64,000 nucleotides of DNA from Streptomyces pseudovenezuelae. Its GTDB lineage: Bacteria; Actinomycetota; Actinomycetes; Streptomycetales; Streptomycetaceae. Below the pieces are notes generated by a model. It was not told where the DNA came from, searched no databases, and saw only the letters and a program-made list of their open reading frames with translations. Made by a program: the position numbers and the translations under genes. Location of the stretch: assembly GCF_029892565.1 (NCBI RefSeq), contig NZ_JARXVH010000014.1:1-64000 (forward strand), given 5' to 3'. This document shows, piece after piece, positions 34,388 to 42,512 of the stretch. The stretch's first letter is position 1; each line of letters starts with the position of its first letter.

Positions 34388-35365
34388 TCAGAACAGCGCG
34401 CGCGCCAACGCCCGCCGCGCCGCCGCCACCCGCGGATCCTCGGCCCCCACGACCTCGAAGAGCTCCAGCAGCCGCAGCCGTACGGTGTCCCGGTCGTCGC
34501 CCGCCGTGCGCCGCACGGTGTCGATCAGCCGCCCGAACGCGTCCTCGACGTGCCCGCCCACCAGATCCAGGTCGGCGGCGGCGATCTGCGCCCCGGCGTC
34601 GGCCGGCCGCTCCGCGGCGTCCTTGCGCACCTGCTGCGGATCCAGCCCCTGCACCCGCTGGAGCAACTCGGCCTGGACCAGCCCCAGTTTGGCCTCGGGG
34701 TTGCCCGGGTCGTCGCTCAGCACGTTCTTGTACGCCTGGATCGCTCCGCCGAAGTCACCCGCGTCCAGGGCCTGTACGGCCGCTTCGAGCAAGGCGTCGT
34801 AGGGACCGACCGGGATCTCGGGAGCCGGCTGGACCGCGCCCGGCTCGGCGTCCGGGTCGACCGCCAGACCCGTCAGGCCGAAGCGCTGCTCGGCGACCTC
34901 CACCAACTGGTCCAGGGTCTGCCGGATCTGTGCCTCGCCGGCGGCCCCCTGGAAAAGCGGCAGCGCCTGTCCGGCGACCACCGCGAAGACGGCCGGGATG
35001 CCCTGGATCCCGAACTGCTGCATCAGCATCTGGTTGGCGTCGACGTCGATCTTGGCGAGTACGAAGCGCCCCGCGTACTCGACGGCGAGCCGCTCCAGGA
35101 CGGGGCTGAGCTGCTTGCAGGGCTCGCACCACTCGGCCCAGAAGTCGATGACGACGGGCACCTCGGTGGACCGCTGCAGGATGTCGCGCTCGAAGGAGGC
35201 CTCGTCGACGTCGATCACCAGGTCGACCGGGGAGACGGCACCGGTGCCGGTGCCCTGCCGGGCGGCTTCGGCGCGCGCCTGCTCCGCCTTCGCCTTGGCC
35301 TCCTGGGCCGCCTTCACCGCGGCGAGGTCGACGACTCCGCTCATGGACATGTTCCGTGGCTGCAT
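34388..35365 (-). CDS. Thioredoxin-TPR co-chaperone-like protein (YbbN/CnoX type)
   Basis: A 325-residue protein: N-terminal Ala/Lys/Gln helix (about 10-35), thioredoxin domain (about 50-165) with active site FWAEWCEPCKQLSP and cis-Pro QGIPAVFAV, then TPR-like helices (about 200-325) starting ALLEAAVQALDAGDFGGAIQAYKNVLSDDPGNPEAKLGL. CnoX-family proteins hold clients and protect thiols under stress; the CEPC motif keeps both Cys. ATG 35365 has GGGGGAGG 8 nt upstream; later ATGs (MSMSG) are alternatives. Single-gene unit. Confidence 0.88.
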   Translation of the reverse strand: MQPRNMSMSGVVDLAAVKAAQEAKAKAEQARAEAARQGTGTGAVSPVDLVIDVDEASFERDILQRSTEVPVVIDFWAEWCEPCKQLSPVLERLAVEYAGRFVLAKIDVDANQMLMQQFGIQGIPAVFAVVAGQALPLFQGAAGEAQIRQTLDQLVEVAEQRFGLTGLAVDPDAEPGAVQPAPEIPVGPYDALLEAAVQALDAGDFGGAIQAYKNVLSDDPGNPEAKLGLVQAELLQRVQGLDPQQVRKDAAERPADAGAQIAAADLDLVGGHVEDAFGRLIDTVRRTAGDDRDTVRLRLLELFEVVGAEDPRVAAARRALARALF

Positions 35366-35568
35366 GCGTCTATCCTCCCCCGTTCCCGCGTGTACGTGAA
35401 AAGCCTTGTGAAAGCCGGTCCCGCTACGTGCCGTTCGGCGCCGGGTCCCCACCCCACGCCCGTGGTTTCGCTACGGGTCGTAGCGTAATGGCATGAGGTG
35501 CCTGCGGTACACCTCACCCCGGTGATCTCCCTCACGGCTCCACATGAAACGCCGGTTATGGTCAGGGG

Positions 35569-36189
35569 ATGCAGAGCCGCACTCCCGCCCCACGCGCCAC
35601 AGGACGCCCCCGCAGCGCCGCGGCGGACGCCGCGATCCTCGCGGCCACCCGGGAGGCCCTGGTCGAGCTGGGCTGGTCGAAGCTCACCCTCGGAGACGTG
35701 GCCACGCGCGCGGGGGTTGCGAAAACGACCCTCTATCGCCGCTGGGCCGGCAAGAACGAGCTGGTCGTCGACGCGGTCGCGGAACTCTTCGACGAACTGC
35801 GCCTCCCCGACCGCGGCACCCTGGCCGCCGACATCGAGGGCGTGGTCCTGCAGTTCGCGGCGATCCTGGCCCGCCCGGAGGCCAAGAGCGGCCTGATGGC
35901 GGTGGTAGCGGAGTCGATCCGCGACGACGCCCTGCGCGAGCGCATCCGCGAGTCCATCGTCGACCGGCAGAAACGCCTGGTCCTGGAGGGCCGAGCCCGA
36001 GCCCAGGCCCGAGGCGAACTCCCCCCGGAAACAGACCCGCTGGAAGCAACCCGCACGGTAGACCTGATCTTCGACATGGTCGCGGGTGCGGTGGTCCACC
36101 GCACCTTGGTCAGCGCGGAGCCCGCGGACGAGGAGTGGGTCCGCAACTTCACGCAGGTCCTACTGACGGGCTTGGCGGGCACGCCGTAG
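35569..36189 (+). CDS. TetR-family regulator
   Basis: A 206-residue TetR with HTH LTLGDVATRAGVAKTTLYRRWAGKNELVVDAV (about 39-70) and a TetR_C-type ligand domain (GLMAVVAESIRDDALRERIRESIVDRQ). TATGGT at 35557-35562 lies 7 nt before the ATG, so the mRNA may be leaderless; there is no proper ribosome site. Target unknown: neighbours are the thioredoxin-TPR gene (divergent) and icmA (convergent). Confidence 0.85.
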   Translation: MQSRTPAPRATGRPRSAAADAAILAATREALVELGWSKLTLGDVATRAGVAKTTLYRRWAGKNELVVDAVAELFDELRLPDRGTLAADIEGVVLQFAAILARPEAKSGLMAVVAESIRDDALRERIRESIVDRQKRLVLEGRARAQARGELPPETDPLEATRTVDLIFDMVAGAVVHRTLVSAEPADEEWVRNFTQVLLTGLAGTP

Positions 36190-36197
36190 CCCGAGCG

Positions 36198-36262
36198 GCC
36201 GCCGCAGCGGCACAGCCCGCCCAACTCACCTGGCCTGCGGGCAGTCATGCCGCTGCGGCGGC
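36198..36262. terminator. Bidirectional hairpin between TetR gene and icmA
   Basis: Perfect 15-bp arms GCCGCCGCAGCGGCA (36198-36212) and its complement (36248-36262), with inner GCCCGC/GCGGGC pairing (36215-36220 with 36237-36242). It lies between convergent genes and is probably the shared terminator. Confidence 0.65.
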
Positions 36263-36339
36263 GCCCGCCCCAAAAGAGGCGGCACCCCGTAGCGCCGGGC
36301 TGCGCAACCTCCTTGCCCTTCGCCCACGCCAACCGACGC

Positions 36340-38040
36340 TCAGAACCCAGCAGGCTCCGTGTACACCCCCCACTCGTCCCGCAGCACCCCGCAGATCTCA
36401 CCCAGCGTCGCCTCAGCCCGCGCGGCGTCCAGCATCGGGCCGATCATGTTCGAGCCGTCCCGCGCGGCCGCCAGCATCGCGTCCAGCGCCGCCCGCACCG
36501 TCGCCTCGTCCCGGGCCTCCCGACGGCCGCCCAGCGCGCTCACCTGGTCCCGCTCCACCTCGTGGCTGACCCGCAGGATCTCCAGGTCTCCGGTGACGGA
36601 CCCGGTGTGGACGTTCACACCGACGACCCGCTTGTCGCCCTTCTCCAGGGACTTCTGGTACTGGAAGGCGGACTCGGCGATCTCGCCGGTGAACCACCCG
36701 TCCTCGATCCCGCGCAGGATGCCGGAGGTGACCGGCCCGATGGGGTGCCGTCCGTCCGGGTGCGCCCGCAGCCCGCGCTCCTTGATCTGCTCGAAGATCT
36801 TCTCGGCGTCCGCCTCGATCCGGTCCGTCAACTGCTCGACGAACCACGAACCGCCCAGCGGATCCGCCACGTTGGCGACCCCGGTCTCCTCCATGAGCAC
36901 CTGCTGGGTCCGCAGCGCGATCTCCGCGGCCTGCTCGCTCGGCAGCGCGAGCGTCTCGTCCAGGGCGTTGGTGTGCAGCGAGTTGGTGCCACCGAGCACC
37001 GCCGCGAGGGCCTCAACTGCCGTACGCACCACGTTGTTGTACGGCTGCTGGGCGGTCAGCGAGACACCGGCGGTCTGCGTGTGGAAGCGCAGCCACTGCG
37101 CCTTGTCGGTCTTCGCGCCGTACACGTCCCGCATCCACCGCGCCCAGATGCGGCGCGCGGCACGGAACTTGGCGATCTCCTCGAAGAAGTCGAGGTGCGC
37201 GTCGAAGAAGAAGGACAGACCGGGCGCGAACACGTCCACGTCCATCCCGCGGCTGAGCCCCAGCTCCACGTACCCGAACCCGTCCGCCAGCGTGTACGCC
37301 AGCTCCTGCGCGGCCGTCGCCCCGGCCTCGCGGATGTGGTATCCGGAGACGGACAGCGGCTTGTAGGCGGGGATGCCGGTCGCGCAGTACTCCATCAGGT
37401 CGCCGATCAGCCGCAGATGGGGCTCGGGCTGGAAGAGCCACTCCTTCTGCGCGATGTACTCCTTGAAGATGTCGGTCTGCAGCGTGCCGTTGAGCACGCG
37501 CGGGTCGACACCCTGCCGCTCGGCTGCGACGAGGTACATGCAGAAGACCGGGACGGCCGGCCCGCTGATGGTCATGGACGTCGTCACATCGCCGAGCGGG
37601 ATGTCCTTGAACAGGACCTCCATGTCGGCGGCCGAGTCGATGGCGACCCCGCAGTGCCCGACCTCGCCGAGCGCGCGCGGGTCGTCGGAGTCGCGCCCCA
37701 TGAGCGTGGGCATGTCGAACGCCACGGACAGACCCCCGCCGCCGTTGGCGAGGATCATCTTGTACCGCTCGTTGGTCTGCTCGGCGTTCCCGAACCCGGC
37801 GAACTGCCGGATGGTCCACGTCCGCCCCCGGTAGCCGGTCGGGTGCAGCCCGCGCGTGAAGGGGTACTCCCCCGGCCAGCCGATCCGCTCGAATCCCTCG
37901 TACGCGTCACCGGCCCGGGGCCCGTACACAGGCTCCACGGAGTCCCCGGAGAGCGTCGTGAAATCGGCCTCACGCGTGCGTGCGGCGTCGTACCGGGCCT
38001 GCCAGCGTCGGCGGCCCTCTTCGATGGCGTCAGCGTCCAT
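36340..38040 (-). CDS. icmA: Isobutyryl-CoA mutase large subunit
   Basis: Adenosylcobalamin-dependent carbon-skeleton mutase interconverting isobutyryl-CoA and n-butyryl-CoA, linking valine and butyrate metabolism. From ATG 38040 it has 566 residues, the length known for IcmA. Two active-site positions separate it from methylmalonyl-CoA mutase: Phe80 (TIRQFAGFG) and Gln198 (EYIAQKEW) are the IcmA residues, against Tyr and Arg in MCM. There is no B12-binding domain (no DXHXXG), so the small subunit IcmB must come from elsewhere. The longer frame to 38097 is rejected by length. A MeaB-type GTPase and an epimerase are encoded 19 kb away. Confidence 0.95.
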   Translation of the reverse strand: MDADAIEEGRRRWQARYDAARTREADFTTLSGDSVEPVYGPRAGDAYEGFERIGWPGEYPFTRGLHPTGYRGRTWTIRQFAGFGNAEQTNERYKMILANGGGGLSVAFDMPTLMGRDSDDPRALGEVGHCGVAIDSAADMEVLFKDIPLGDVTTSMTISGPAVPVFCMYLVAAERQGVDPRVLNGTLQTDIFKEYIAQKEWLFQPEPHLRLIGDLMEYCATGIPAYKPLSVSGYHIREAGATAAQELAYTLADGFGYVELGLSRGMDVDVFAPGLSFFFDAHLDFFEEIAKFRAARRIWARWMRDVYGAKTDKAQWLRFHTQTAGVSLTAQQPYNNVVRTAVEALAAVLGGTNSLHTNALDETLALPSEQAAEIALRTQQVLMEETGVANVADPLGGSWFVEQLTDRIEADAEKIFEQIKERGLRAHPDGRHPIGPVTSGILRGIEDGWFTGEIAESAFQYQKSLEKGDKRVVGVNVHTGSVTGDLEILRVSHEVERDQVSALGGRREARDEATVRAALDAMLAAARDGSNMIGPMLDAARAEATLGEICGVLRDEWGVYTEPAGF

Positions 38041-38115
38041 ACCCTCGAATTTACTAGGACGTCCAAGTAAATGTCGATGGCCGACCGCCGTACGCATGTC
38101 GCACGGCGGTGTGAG

Positions 38116-38454
38116 TTACGCCTTGACGGGCGCTGGCGCGGGCTCGGCGATCTTGCCCTCAAGCTCGTGGCTGATCTTGCGCTCCACGAAGAAGGCGGCC
38201 GTCGGGATGGTCCCGGCGAGCAGGACCCACAGCTGCTTGCCGACCGGCCACTTGGCCTTGGAGCCCAGGTCGAAGGCGAAGACCAGGTAGACCACGTAGA
38301 GCCAGCCGTGCGCGATGGCGACGACGCGGGTGAAGTCCGCGGCCCCGTCGACGTCCAGGCCGTACTTGGCGATCATGCTCAGGCACAGCAGGACCAGCAG
38401 CACACCGGTGACGTAGGCCATGACGCGGTAGCGGGTCAGCACGCTCTTTTTCAT
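38116..38454 (-). CDS. DUF3817 membrane protein
   Basis: A 112-residue protein with three or four membrane segments: YRVMAYVTGVLLVLLCLSMIAKYGL, VVAIAHGWLYVVYLVFAFDLG, and LWVLLAGTIPTAAFFVERKI. HGWLYVVYLV is the DUF3817 signature. ATG 38454 has no obvious ribosome site; the frame above it lacks a better start. A second family member is at 49280-49624. Function unknown. Confidence 0.82.
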   Translation of the reverse strand: MKKSVLTRYRVMAYVTGVLLVLLCLSMIAKYGLDVDGAADFTRVVAIAHGWLYVVYLVFAFDLGSKAKWPVGKQLWVLLAGTIPTAAFFVERKISHELEGKIAEPAPAPVKA

Positions 38455-38531
38455 GGCTACGAGCGTAACCACCCGTTTCGCGCGATCTTCCGGCGCCCCT
38501 GTGCCGCGAGACGTACCGGGCGGGCGTCCGG

Positions 38532-39041
38532 CTACGCCTCGTCGAAGTCGCTCGCCGCCACCCGCAGCGGGCGCAGCATCGCGAAGATCTCCGCGCACTC
38601 CTCGGCGTCGTAGGCACCGAGGCCGAAGTCCATCGCCATAAGGTCGCGGGTGGCCGACTCGACCACTTCGCGCCCCTTGTCGGTGATGGTGGCGAGCGTG
38701 CCGCGCCCGTCGTTGGGGTTGGGGCGCTTGTCGACCAGGCCCGAGCGGACCAGGCGGTCGACGGTGTTGGTCACGGAGGTGGGGTGCACCATCAGGCGCT
38801 CACCGATCTTCGACATCGGCAGCTCGCCGGCCTTGGAGAAGGTGAGCAGCACCAGCGCCTCGTACCGCGCGAACGTCAGTCCGTAGGGCTTGACCACCGC
38901 GTCGACCTCGGCGAGCAGGATCTGCTGGGCTCGCATGATCGAGGTGATGGCGACCATCGAGGGCACGTTTCCCCAGCGCTGCTTCCAGAGTTCGTCGGCG
39001 CGGGCGATGGGGTCGAAGGGAAGGCTGAGCGGCTTCGGCAC
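38532..39041 (-). CDS. MarR-family regulator
   Basis: A 169-residue winged-helix protein: ALVLLTFSKAGELPMSKIGERLMVHPTSVTNTVDRLVRSGLVDKRPNPNDGRGTLATIT (about 65-125) covers the recognition helix and the DxR wing. N-terminal KQRWGNVPSMVAITSIMRAQQ forms the dimer helix. It has the layout of actinobacterial MarR proteins that sense aromatic or urate-like ligands, but the ligand is not deducible. It lies 22 nt from the end of the MFS gene on the same strand, which is therefore upstream in one possible operon. Confidence 0.88.
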   Translation of the reverse strand: MPKPLSLPFDPIARADELWKQRWGNVPSMVAITSIMRAQQILLAEVDAVVKPYGLTFARYEALVLLTFSKAGELPMSKIGERLMVHPTSVTNTVDRLVRSGLVDKRPNPNDGRGTLATITDKGREVVESATRDLMAMDFGLGAYDAEECAEIFAMLRPLRVAASDFDEA

Positions 39042-39062
39042 GGCAACGACCTTACCGGCCGG

Positions 39063-40325
39063 TCATATTGTGGTCAGCCCCGTCTCGCCTTTCGGTCGGA
39101 TGCGTACCACCTCCCTCGCCAGCAGGGCGCAGCACACCGCGCCGAGCAGCCCGGCGCCGGCCACGGTCGCCCGCACTCCGGCGAACTCCGCGACCACCCC
39201 GGCGAGCGCCATCCCCACTCCCTGGATCGTCATCAGCCCGGCGGTGAGCAGGGTCATCGCGCGCCCCCGCAGCTCGTCGGGCACGGCCCGCACGAACCAC
39301 TGGTCAAGACCCAGCGTGTACGCCGATCCCGCACCCGAGACCAGCAGGAGAAGGAGGGAGACCGCGAGGCCCGGGCGGAACAGATAACCGGCGTACGGCA
39401 GCAGCGTGCAGCAGACCAGCGGGACGGTGATGCGCTCGCGGGCGGCCGGGCGCAGCCGGGAGCCGGCGTACAGCTCGCCGGCGATGGTGCCGACCGGCAG
39501 CGCGCACATGAGCAGGCCGAGGCCGACGGATCCGGCCGTCAGTTCGGCGGCGTAGGGCGCGGCCAGCGCCTCCGGGGCGACCGAGAACATCGGCGGGATC
39601 CAGAAGAGGAGGAGCAGGGCGCGGACGCGGCGGTCGGCGAGCACCTGCCGGGCGCCCTTGAGGCCGTCCCGCACCAGGGCGTTCCCGACGCCCGCCCGGG
39701 CGGGCCTGCGCCGGGTGCCGAAGCGGAGCAGGAGCGCGGAGGCGCAGAAGGTGCCGACCGTGATGAGCAGCGCGTGGCGCGGTGATACGACGATCAGGAG
39801 CAGGCCGCCGAGGCCGTAGCCGACGAGCAGCGCGCTCTGCGAGACGATCCGCAGCAGCGAGCGCCCGAGCACGAACAGGTCGCCGTCGCCGAGGATGTCG
39901 GCCAGCGTCGCCATCCTGGTGCCCTGGAACACCGGCGAGACGACGGCCACGCAGCAGCGCAGCGCGAGCAGGACGCCGATGTGCGCGCCGGGCAGCACCA
40001 TCGGCGCGACGCACACCGCGCACACCAGGTCGCACACCACCAGCACCCGCCGGGCCGGGAAGCGGTCGGCGACGCCCGCGAGCAGGGTCCCGCCGACGAC
40101 GTACGGCAGGAAGCCGAGTGCGAAGGCGAGGGCGCTGAGCAGGGGGGAGCCGGTGAGGTCGTAGACGAGGACGGAGAGCGAGATCTCGCTGACGACGACG
40201 CCGAGCAGGGAGAGGGCGTGCGCGGCGAAGACGGCGCGGAACTCGGGGACGGCGAAGACACGGGCGTATCCCGTGGGGGCCGGTGGTGCGGACACGGTCG
40301 TGGTGCCCGCGGACTGGTCTGGCAT
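39063..40325 (-). CDS. MFS transporter (12-helix)
   Basis: A 420-residue permease of about 12 helices: FRAVFAAHALSLLGVVVSEISLSVLVYDLTGSPLLSALAFALGFLPYVVGGTLLAGVADRFPARRVLVVCD shows TM1-TM3 and motif A (GVADRFPARR). Related to macrolide-efflux type MFS. It is divergent from an ArsR-type regulator, its probable controller, and its stop is 22 nt upstream of the MarR start. Confidence 0.88.
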   Translation of the reverse strand: MPDQSAGTTTVSAPPAPTGYARVFAVPEFRAVFAAHALSLLGVVVSEISLSVLVYDLTGSPLLSALAFALGFLPYVVGGTLLAGVADRFPARRVLVVCDLVCAVCVAPMVLPGAHIGVLLALRCCVAVVSPVFQGTRMATLADILGDGDLFVLGRSLLRIVSQSALLVGYGLGGLLLIVVSPRHALLITVGTFCASALLLRFGTRRRPARAGVGNALVRDGLKGARQVLADRRVRALLLLFWIPPMFSVAPEALAAPYAAELTAGSVGLGLLMCALPVGTIAGELYAGSRLRPAARERITVPLVCCTLLPYAGYLFRPGLAVSLLLLLVSGAGSAYTLGLDQWFVRAVPDELRGRAMTLLTAGLMTIQGVGMALAGVVAEFAGVRATVAGAGLLGAVCCALLAREVVRIRPKGETGLTTI

Positions 40326-40410
40326 GGGCAGCAGCGTGCTCGGCCGGGGCGAGGCATCCTAGAGATTCGGCGCCGACCGAATGTTGGCCGCCAGAGGGGA
40401 GCAGGTGGTC

Positions 40411-41394
40411 GTGCCGTCGCGTCTGCACTTCGGGGAGGACGACTTCCTGCGCTGCCGCTTCGCGGTGTCCCCGCTGTGGGAGACGCAGGAGGTGGTGCGC
40501 ACCCTCAAGCGGCCCGAACGGCAGGGGTATCACGCGCACTGGCTGCGCCGGATGGAGAAGGTGGCGGCAGGCCTCGACCTCACGGACCTGTGGCTGCTGA
40601 TGCCGCGCCGGGGGCACTGCCCGGACTGGCTGTGCCCGCCGCCGATCGGTCCTGCGGCCACGTTCGAGGAGGAGATCGCGGCGGTGCGGGCGAGCGACCC
40701 GGCAACCGCCCGCGCCGACACCGCCAAGTCGCTCGCCGACACCCCGGGCGCCCTCGACTCGCCGCAGGCCAGGCGGTGGCTGCGGGATCCGGCCGGGATG
40801 GTCCGGGAGCTGGCGGACGCGATGGAGGAGGTCTGGCGCACGCTCGTCGCCCCGGACTGGCCCCGCCTGCGCACCCTCCTTGAGGCCGACGTCGCCTTCC
40901 ACTCGCGCCGGCTGGCCGAGGTCGGGCTCGGCGGGCTGCTGCCCGAGATCAACCGCCGGTTCGGCTGGCAGGCCGGAACGCTCACCGTCGACATGAACCT
41001 GGAGCACGAGCGGCATCTGGGCGGACAGGGCCTGATGCTGATGCCGAGCGTCTTCATCTGGCCGGACGTCGTCAGCACCTTCGAGCCGCCCTGGCAGCCG
41101 ACCCTCGTCTACCCGGCCCGCGGCATCGGCGGCCTGTGGGCCGAGCCGGCCGGCCGCACCCCCGACACCCTGGTACGGCTGCTCGGCCGCGGACGCGCCA
41201 CCGTCCTGGCCGCCCTCGACGAACCCGCCTCCACCGGCGCCCTCGCCCACCGACTCGGACTCGCCCCGTCGTCGGTCTCGGCCCACCTGACACTGCTGCG
41301 GGAGGCCGGGCTGCTGACCGCGCGGCGGTACGGCCATCAGGTGCTGTACGAGCGGACGCCGCTGGGGATCGCGCTGGCGTCGGGGGACGACTGA
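40411..41394 (+). CDS. ArsR-type winged-helix regulator with large N-terminal domain (DUF5937)
   Basis: About 327 residues. The N-terminal 240 residues match the Streptomyces pattern FGEDDFLRCRFAVSPLWETQEVVRTL; the C-terminal 80 are an ArsR HTH (RATVLAALDEPASTGALAHRLGLAPSSVSAHLTLLREAGLLTARRYGHQVLYERTPLG). No metal-binding Cys motif (ELCVC) is present, so it is not a classical metalloregulator. GTG 40411 has GAGGGGAG 9 nt upstream; ATG 40381 has none. Probably controls the divergent MFS gene. Confidence 0.82.
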   Translation: MPSRLHFGEDDFLRCRFAVSPLWETQEVVRTLKRPERQGYHAHWLRRMEKVAAGLDLTDLWLLMPRRGHCPDWLCPPPIGPAATFEEEIAAVRASDPATARADTAKSLADTPGALDSPQARRWLRDPAGMVRELADAMEEVWRTLVAPDWPRLRTLLEADVAFHSRRLAEVGLGGLLPEINRRFGWQAGTLTVDMNLEHERHLGGQGLMLMPSVFIWPDVVSTFEPPWQPTLVYPARGIGGLWAEPAGRTPDTLVRLLGRGRATVLAALDEPASTGALAHRLGLAPSSVSAHLTLLREAGLLTARRYGHQVLYERTPLGIALASGDD

Positions 41395-41477
41395 CGGCGG
41401 CCATGTCGGTTCCGTATCCGTAGATCGCTTTATGGGACGATCACTGACGTTCCGTCACCTTCGCCCCAGGGAGCGGC

Positions 41478-42473
41478 ATGTCCCGGCTGATCCACACCCT
41501 CGCGGCTCTCGCGGTCCTCGGGCTCGCGGCGGGCTGTTCGTCGTCCGGCGTCGACGAGGCCTCCGTCGCCGGCGCCGCCTCCGGTAAGGCGCGCGCCAAG
41601 ACCTCCACCGCCTTCTGGGTCGACCCGGAGAGCCCGGCCGCGCAGCAGATCGCGATGTGGCAGCGCCAGGGACGCAAGCAGGACGCCGAACTGCTCGGCC
41701 GGATCGCCGACGAGCCCGTCGCGCTGTGGCCGGCCGGCGAGATCGCCCCGGGCCCCGCCGTGCGGACGGCGACCGCGTCCGCGAGTTCGCAGGACCGGAC
41801 GGCGCTCTTCGTGGCGTACGACATCCCGCACCGCGACTGCGGTCAGCACTCGGCGGGCGGGGCGGCGGACGCGGACGCCTACCGGGCCTGGATCGGGAAG
41901 TTCGCGGATGCTCTCGGTGACAGCAAGGCGCTCGTGGTGCTCGAACCGGACGCGGTCGCGCACATCGTGGACGGCTGCACGCCGGGTGAGTACCACGAGG
42001 AGCGCGAGCAGTTGCTGGGCGAGGCGATCGACCGGCTGAAGCAGCAGCCGAACACCAAGGTGTACCTCGACGCCGGCAACCCGTCCTGGATCCGCGAGCC
42101 CTGGAAGCTGGTCGACCCGCTCAAGCGCGCGGGCATCGACCGGGCCGACGGCTTCTCGCTGAACGTCTCCAACTTCCAGACCGACGACCGCACGACGAAG
42201 TACGGCCTCCAGCTCTCGCGCGACCTGGGCGGCAAGCACTTCGTCGTCGACACCAGCCGCAACGGCAACGGGCCGATGCCGGGCGCCTGGTGCAACCCGC
42301 CGGGCCGCGCGCTCGGCACCAGGCCGACCACCGACACCGGCGAGGAGGCCCTGGACGCCTACCTCTGGGTCAAGCGGCCCGGGGAGTCGGACGGGACCTG
42401 CGAGGGCGGTCCGGACGCGGGGCAGTGGTGGCCGGAGTACGCCCTGGAGCTGGCACGCAACTCCAAGGCGTAG
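41478..42473 (+). CDS. GH6-family glucanase lipoprotein (CslZ-like)
   Basis: A 331-residue secreted glycosidase. Lipobox GLAAGC with Cys20 predicts a membrane anchor. GH6 marks: FVAYDIPHRDCGQHSAGG with Asp120 as the candidate acid, and the family signature LVVLEPDAV with Asp158. Cuts beta-1,4-glucan by inversion. No carbohydrate-binding module is present. It is convergent with glxA (39 nt between stops), completing a CslA-GlxA-endoglucanase set; it may trim or release the glucan made by CslA. Confidence 0.85.
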   Translation: MSRLIHTLAALAVLGLAAGCSSSGVDEASVAGAASGKARAKTSTAFWVDPESPAAQQIAMWQRQGRKQDAELLGRIADEPVALWPAGEIAPGPAVRTATASASSQDRTALFVAYDIPHRDCGQHSAGGAADADAYRAWIGKFADALGDSKALVVLEPDAVAHIVDGCTPGEYHEEREQLLGEAIDRLKQQPNTKVYLDAGNPSWIREPWKLVDPLKRAGIDRADGFSLNVSNFQTDDRTTKYGLQLSRDLGGKHFVVDTSRNGNGPMPGAWCNPPGRALGTRPTTDTGEEALDAYLWVKRPGESDGTCEGGPDAGQWWPEYALELARNSKA

Positions 42474-42512
42474 CACCGGCGTTCGGCCCTTCGGTCCTTT
42501 GTGTCGAGGACG

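Noticed and set aside
40411..41394. Arsenic-responsive ArsR
   Set aside because: No Cys metal site in the HTH and a large unrelated N-terminal domain.
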